Assembly: GCA_963678705.1 (NCBI GenBank)
Contig: OY783205.1
Coordinates: forward strand, 2,604,001 to 2,668,000
Direction: 5' to 3'
Origin: Panorpa germanica
Lineage: Eukaryota; Arthropoda; Insecta; Mecoptera; Panorpidae
Length of the DNA: 64,000 nucleotides
Within the stretch, counting starts at the first letter, position 1. Each line of letters begins with the position of its first letter. This document shows, piece after piece, positions 57,497-64,000 of the stretch. The notes below the pieces were generated by a model. The model was not told the origin of the DNA. It did no database searches and saw only the letters and a program-made list of their open reading frames with translations. The translations under genes were made by a program, and so were the position numbers.

Positions 57497-57509
57497 CTCT
57501 GGAACCTTC
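57497..57509. promoter_or_regulatory. Heat shock element, near-perfect
   Basis: CTCTGGAACCTTC differs from the three-unit consensus by one base. It shares GAACCTTCTA with the site at 57571, so the two may come from a small local duplication. Confidence 0.4.
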
Positions 57510-57570
57510 TATGACGCCAAAGGTACAAATTTGTATGTGTGAGCGAGGATTAAGGGAAGGGAGATTAGGA

Positions 57571-57583
57571 TTCTCGAACCTTC
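57571..57583. promoter_or_regulatory. Heat shock element, three perfect units
   Basis: TTCTCGAACCTTC matches TTCnnGAAnnTTC exactly. It lies in the U5-like part of the segment, beyond the candidate polyadenylation signal. Confidence 0.5.
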
Positions 57584-57944
57584 TAAATATACGCCGTATT
57601 ACGCCTGCGACTGGGGTTCTTTTAATAGCCGAGCGGAGCAATTGTTTACACTATTTAGTCGCGTTGTAACTTATTAAATTAAGAAATAGCCACAATTAAA
57701 ATAATAAGAAGGATTTACTCTTTTACAGACTTTATTTATTCACACAAAACAATTACAACTACTTTATAATTATTACTGTTTAATATTTCACTGTGCACTT
57801 ATTAGTTGCTCTGGCTGATTGCTTGTTTCTGGCTATTCGCACGGACTGACTCTTGTTGTAAAACTAACTCGCGACGCGATGCTCTGCTCCTCTTAAATCA
57901 GCGGTTTGCGCAGTAGAATGCCCCTGGTCTCGACATCTTTGACT

Positions 57945-57952
57945 TTCCAGAA
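57945..57952. promoter_or_regulatory. Heat shock element, two units
   Basis: TTCCAGAA is a two-unit TTCnnGAA match between the three-unit site at 58034 and the putative TATA. Confidence 0.35.
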
Positions 57953-58033
57953 TATTTCTATAATTATCCAAATACGCCGTTTTGACCTTCCGACTATTTC
58001 TATGACGTTCCACTCAATACGCGTAATATTTGA

Positions 58034-58046
58034 TTCTAGAAAGTTC
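58034..58046. promoter_or_regulatory. Heat shock element, three perfect units
   Basis: TTCTAGAAAGTTC has three alternating 5-bp units (nTTCnnGAAnnTTC), the consensus binding site of the heat shock factor trimer. In the minus orientation of the LTR-like segment it lies upstream of the putative start. Confidence 0.6.
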
Positions 58047-58254
58047 ACAATAAACAATGAAAGTTCACTCGTAAACAATGACACAAGTGCATGGTATGCA
58101 GTTGTTTATGTTATCTCCAACGAACACGCGTATTAGGTTATGCGCCGACGAGTAAACAGCCTCGTTATCAAAATGTCTTGATATTTGTACAGGGATGCGC
58201 AACCTTTTCTGCTAATTCCAGTTATTATTTTATAACTATAATTTTGTATGCTCA

Positions 58255-59562
<1,308 letters not shown>

Positions 59563-60194
59563 GGCCTGTCTCAGTATGGCACCGTATTTAAGCGAATTTC
59601 TGCCGGACGTATACGGGCTACTCAGCTACGAGCTCTCAGACTGCACGCTACAAAGCTGTCCGAATACGGGCGGTACTACCTCGCACATTAGAACCGTATA
59701 AAGGCGAATTTAATCCAAGCCTTACCACTACTACAACGATATCCTATCCGAACCTTTGTAAATGCAAACAGCCGCCTCAGACTGGAGGGGATACCTAAGA
59801 TCGCTTGTCGTTACGCTGCAATACGGTTCAAATGAAATCTATCGGCGACGTCGCTATGTTCTGCATGCAGTTTATGTTTGTATTTCAGTGAATCATGGAC
59901 ACCGATACCGATGCCAATACGATAGAACTAAATTTAAATTCACGCCCACCAGAACTCAGATATATAATAAATGCTAAAGTCCCTTTAATACCAGTAGTGT
60001 ATCGATAAAAATTAAAGTTAAAGTTTGCTCTCATAATAAATTATATTAGTGCTAAAGAACTCCAATACACCCCCTAATACACGACTACAGACATCTGTGA
60101 CACACATAGGCGGTTTGCTTTGTAGCTCATCCAATCCGCCGATTTACGTCCGAATACGCCGTCGCTTAAATACGGTCCCATACTGAGACAGGCC
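59563..60194. mobile_element. Harbinger-like MITE, 632 bp
   Basis: Starts GGCCTGTCTCAGTATGG and ends with its inverted form CCATACTGAGACAGGCC, and the pairing extends through CCGTATTTAAGCG. It is flanked by TTA on both sides (59560-59562 and 60195-60197). A TWA 3-bp duplication and GG-start ends fit PIF/Harbinger. It has no coding capacity. Confidence 0.88.
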
Positions 60195-60395
60195 TTATGT
60201 CTATCGATGCATTTGGAAATGCATAACTCGTAATCGGGATAATTTTTTCATACGTATATTACTTCATGAGATACACAAACTAGCTGTTAGTAGTAAATGA
60301 CGTATTACACAAACACTCGTATAAAAAAGATGGTAAATCGTCAGATGTGATGTATAATGTATTTCCTATAACGTTCGTGTAAGAGCGTGTGAGCT

Positions 60396-60624
60396 GTGAT
60401 AAATGTACGTCACATCCATTTCATCAAGTGTTGGAAGACAACACTCCTCAATCATCCGAACATAACGCCCAGAACTGACTGTAATTACCTTATCGTTCTC
60501 TTCAAAAACATGGGCCATAGTGTCAGTTCTGGATAATGCACATCAAACAGTCACACGTTCTGCATACATGGGCTGTTCATAAAGTTCTCGATGTTTCAAG
60601 TTACTCCAATATCGCATGTTTTGT
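60396..60624 (-). pseudogene. Tc1/mariner-type transposase relic
   Basis: The minus strand reads NMRYWSNLKHRELYEQPMY, then AERVTV, a stop, CALSRTD and later VITVSSGRYVRMIEECCLP. This matches the RFWG...(H/Y)..KVTVW.A.S....GP.F...V.T...RY..ML pattern of the DDE region of arthropod Tc1/mariner-like transposases. It carries at least one stop and lacks both flanks, so it is a fragment. Confidence 0.65.
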
Positions 60625-60948
60625 TATACACGCACTCTGAAACTTACGATTTTTTACTGTCTAAATTTATTGACCAAAACGGAAGCCATCTTTAACATAT
60701 CACCTTCAAGAAGTAATTTAGAATTACTTTAAACATACTTCTAAAGTTCTGCACTTCTATGTAAAGGAACATTAATGTGCATGATATCTCCAATAGTTTT
60801 TGTTTTATGTTTTTTTTTAAATATTAGAAAGTTCCAGCTTTTATAAATAATAAACTTATAGTGATTTTAACGGTACGAGTTTTATTTCTTTGTAGTAAGT
60901 GACTCATCCACTTCAACATCAGAAACACCCGCATATTTAGTGCACACT
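60625..60948. other. Intergenic stretch
   Basis: No supported feature between the transposase relic and the next MITE. Confidence 0.35.
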
Positions 60949-60952
60949 TTAA

Positions 60953-61624
60953 GTGGAGGGTAAAGTCAAACCGATAAAAAAGAGCATATTTTCGATAATG
61001 TTTTTTGACGACACAGTTAATATATAATTATTTCTATAATTGCTACATGATAAAATGACATTTGACGAATACTTTGGAAAATTTTCATAAATAAATATCA
61101 AGAAAAGAGGCATTGACAGCGAATCTCCGCACGTCACAAAAAGAGTAACATTACGGTGCCACTCATAACTCAAAACTGGATTTTCTTAAATCAAAAAACC
61201 AAAATGATTTCATTAGTTGATAAGTTTCTGCAAGTAACTCTGTCGAGCTTCTTTTATTGATTTTTCAATTTTTTACAGCACTAAAAAAATCAGAAACTTT
61301 GCTATATTAAAATACTTTAAAATTTAAAAAAAACTCGACGACGTTACTTCGGCATTTATGTAAAGAAGGAGTGTGCAAAATTTTAAAAGAATCGGTCCAG
61401 AGCTAGAGAGGCACTGACTATGAAAAAGCAATGTGTGAGAAAAACGCGTTTAAAAGTTTCAAAGAAACATGAAACCAGACCAGAGAGGTGAAGCCTTAAA
61501 AGTCTATATCTGCGACAGTTTTACTCCAAACGACTTCAAAATTTCACACAGTAAACTTAATATGTTGTATATTAATATAAATAAATAAAAGAAAGTTGAA
61601 ACCTTACAAACCCCCCTTTCCCCC
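60953..61624. mobile_element. TTAA MITE, 672 bp
   Basis: TTAA at 60949-60952 and 61625-61628. The ends are G-rich (GTGGAGGGTAAAG) and C-rich (CCCCCCTTTCCCCC), an imperfect inverted pair. Internal GAGAAAAACGCGTTTAAAAG is shared with the element at 62579, so the two are related. Confidence 0.6.
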
Positions 61625-61628
61625 TTAA

Positions 61629-62574
61629 AGTAGTTGGGAATTCTATCCCGCGGTACTTTGTTTTCTGCTTATTCAAAATATTGGCCCAGCTTACGTCTGA
61701 AAGCCAAGAGGCAAGAACCTAATTATCTTAACAATCTATCTTAACATCAATCTATAATCTTAACATCAATCGTATTGATTTGGTCTAACTAATCTATTAC
61801 ACTCATGTTGGTTGAGTTTGGACCTATTTATCTATATAAGCTTGAGATTGGCTTATCTGCGATGTTGACGGTATCCAATTTCTCAGATTGATGGATTGCT
61901 TCTAACTCCTTTGATAGCGATAGATTGCGCCAAAGTTTCTCGAAGGACCTTTTTGTTATTAAATAATTAATAACAATTTTTTATTTCTTGCTTTAAATCA
62001 AGTGGCAGCAAAACACTAGTATTTTACATAAAACATTTATTATACGAATACACTTGACGAATTACAATAATTGAAAATTAAATGAATAACTGTATATATC
62101 AATGATACTGTGATACAATTCACTATTAAAATTTTATTATAATTTATCAAACTGTTGAAAATTGGAGCTGATATTTTTAGATGTTTAATGTTCTAGTTGA
62201 TAGCTAATAATTTGGTGTTTATTGTACGACGTTTGAGTTAATAATATTTAAGATGCTTACTGTACGAAGTTTGAGTTAATAATGATTATTTTAATAGTGT
62301 TTTATCAGTACATTGATAGAAAGAATGCATTTGGCAGGCCAGCTGTGTGACCTTGGTACAGACTTGTACAATGCCAGAGTAATAACAATAACTTTGTTAG
62401 TTAATTCAATAACAAAGAAAAATAAATTATTTGGTTAAACAAAAGAATTATTACAAAACTTAAGAGCTAAAAATATACAAAATTATATTCTAATGAAATA
62501 CATTAAGAACGTGAAATATCTATATAAATATATAGGTTGTGCATGCGTTCTTAACCACATGTCTAAAAAACTAT
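61629..62574. other. Gene-free stretch
   Basis: No gene. A short direct duplication around GTACGACGTTTGAGTTAATAAT and GTACGAAGTTTGAGTTAATAAT is present at 62224-62286. Confidence 0.4.
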
Positions 62575-62578
62575 TTAA

Positions 62579-63290
62579 GGGGGTTCTTCCGTGAGACGGT
62601 CTGTTTTTTAAGTATTTTTTGAGAATCTTTTTTGATGTCCAATGAAAAGATAGAAGTTTGAGATTTTTATCAGTTATTTATTACTATTTCAAAAGTATGT
62701 AGAACATATTTCAAGAAAGAATTTTTATTAGAACGTATGCTGTACCACTCTGAAGACACCTGCCTCAAGAAAGGGGGCGCTGATTTCCTCAACGATTTTG
62801 GCTGATTGGGTTATCAGAAAGAAAAGAAACGTCGTTTTTATCTATAGACCAAAATGCATGGAATGAACTACAATCATTTGAAAATGTTAAAAATTGCGTT
62901 TTTTCAGATTTCTAAAAAAAAGTTCTAAATTTCATGATTTTTTTTCACATTTAGAAATAGTTAGAAATACCCGGAATTTTTGGAAGATTTTAGTTCATTT
63001 CGTGCGTATACATGTGCTGAGTCTAACCTATCAATTTTAAGTGAATTGGTCAAACCGTTATCGAGATATGATGGAGGAAACTTTGATAAACACAGGTTTG
63101 AGAAAAACGCATTTAAAGTTCCTAAGACTCAACTACGCGCTCCGAACATCTGTTTCTTCTAACTGCTGTATCTTTATAACGACTTAGCGGAATTTAAAAA
63201 AATCACTTTACCAGCATATTGTGCAAATGCTAAGGAATAAATTTATGGAAAAAAAATCGATTTTTTGAACGCATCACACGGGAGACCCCC
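62579..63290. mobile_element. TTAA MITE, 712 bp
   Basis: TTAA at 62575-62578 and 63291-63294. It starts GGGGGTTCTTCCGTGAGAC and ends CACACGGGAGACCCCC, an imperfect ~14-bp inverted pair. The internal GAGAAAAACGCATTTAAAG phrase is shared with 60953-61624. Confidence 0.78.
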
Positions 63291-63294
63291 TTAA

Positions 63295-64000
63295 ACTAAA
63301 ATATTTGAATGTTGGTGTAGAAACCTCAAGATAGATAAATGTCAGATTCGTGCAGCTCTTCTGAAATATTCTACATATGTTTTAGAGAATAAATTTCCAG
63401 CGACGTAAATTGGCTCCTGTCGCTTCGTACGAGGAACACAGGATACGGGACAGAAATATGAAATTTAGGACTCGAGGGACCAAGATTCAGAAGGATTCTT
63501 TGATGGGATGACGGTGACGGCATAAAGGATAACTCACAAACGATGCGTGTATTATGTTTTCAATTTTACGCTTAAGCGACTATAAACTTTTGACAATAAA
63601 AAAACAAAATACAAAAAAAGTTATTAAAGTTTGTTTTCAAGACAGGTGAAAGAAAGGAATACAACACAGCCGAAAAACAAACAGACACACACACACACTC
63701 ATGTTATGCGCTGTGAGCATATTTAAACTTTCAATAAAATATCATATAAATTGGAAATATATCAGACAAATACTTTGATATAAAAATACATATATTTTCT
63801 TTTACAATTTTTTTAGAAAACTTGAAAACCTCGAGGGTGTGTTATGTTTGCTCGATTGAATTCACATAGGAGTTATAGATGCTTTTCTACACCAGACGGT
63901 TATTTCTAAGCATAAGCGCACACTCTGTCTCACAAAGATTTATAAAATACCATTTGTAACTGGAACGAAGTCAAGACTCGATCCGCTTGAACTATTATTT
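63295..64000. other. Intergenic end of the window
   Basis: No gene or repeat recognised apart from a short CA run near 63690. A gene could continue beyond the edge, but nothing here shows it. Confidence 0.35.

Larger units (their letters stand above)
57451..58083 (-). mobile_element. LTR-like segment with priming site
   Basis: Read on the minus strand the segment starts TGTCATTGTTTACGAG and ends GTTTGTAACA. It is followed directly by TTTGGTGTTAGAAGC (57436-57450), which looks like a tRNA primer-binding site of the TGGTGTCAGAAG type common in insect Gypsy/Pao-like elements. A TTTAAG-type TATA position (minus, near 57898) and AATAAATAAAG (minus, near 57732) could mark the start and polyadenylation. 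No second LTR or coding internal region is seen, so it would be a fragment. The boundaries are inferred from TGT/ACA ends only. Confidence 0.5.

Overview
The window looks like AT-rich animal nuclear DNA, most likely from an insect. The evidence is GT-AG introns of 60 bp to 2.4 kb, caspase genes, and a transposon load typical of arthropods (Helitron, Copia, Jockey-like and other LINEs, tRNA-derived SINEs, TTAA-flanked MITEs). No species is assigned. The only host genes recognised with confidence are caspases; most of the rest is transposon or relic.

Layout. 1-7.2 kb: a TTAA MITE, a mariner scrap, LINE and SINE pieces, and a striking 14-bp CpG-rich minisatellite (5271-5657). 7229-11867: a complete-ended but dead Helitron whose RepHel gene has an intron, a nonsense codon, a deletion that removes the Walker A region, and a frameshift. 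14.3-15.3 kb: LINE relics. 15.4-18.5 kb: four head-to-tail ~0.78-kb units, each opening with a GC-rich hairpin. 20.7-25.3 kb: an intact young Copia element (204/205-bp LTRs differing by one A, ATTAT target duplication, 1373-codon open frame). 25.6-29.2 kb: a 3.56-kb DNA transposon with ~735-bp terminal inverted repeats that encodes a single FEN1/XPG-like nuclease with a Cys-rich C-terminus. Both of these elements lie inside a 740-bp repeat whose uninterrupted inverted copy is at 38.2-39.0 kb and serves as an empty site.

30.5-33.8 kb: Jockey and RNase H-type LINE remnants plus a 96-bp tandem repeat. 33.9-46.9 kb and 48.0-56.3 kb form a diverged segmental duplication carrying caspase genes. Copy 1 has one short 5' coding exon followed by two full catalytic domains (caspase A 40.3-41.8 kb, caspase B 42.45-44.6 kb). 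All the relevant splice phases match, so that exon could be spliced to A, to B, or to an A-B fusion. Copy 2 keeps exon 1 and only a B-type domain (caspase C), whose prodomain is broken while the catalytic residues remain.

56.3-64 kb: a SINE, a solo-LTR-like segment (minus strand) with several heat-shock-element matches, AT microsatellites, a Harbinger-like MITE (TTA duplication), a Tc1/mariner-type transposase relic and two further TTAA MITEs.

The most notable candidates are the nuclease-only long-TIR transposon and the caspase locus, where caspase A's stop codon overlaps a perfect GTAAGT donor that would fuse it in frame to caspase B.
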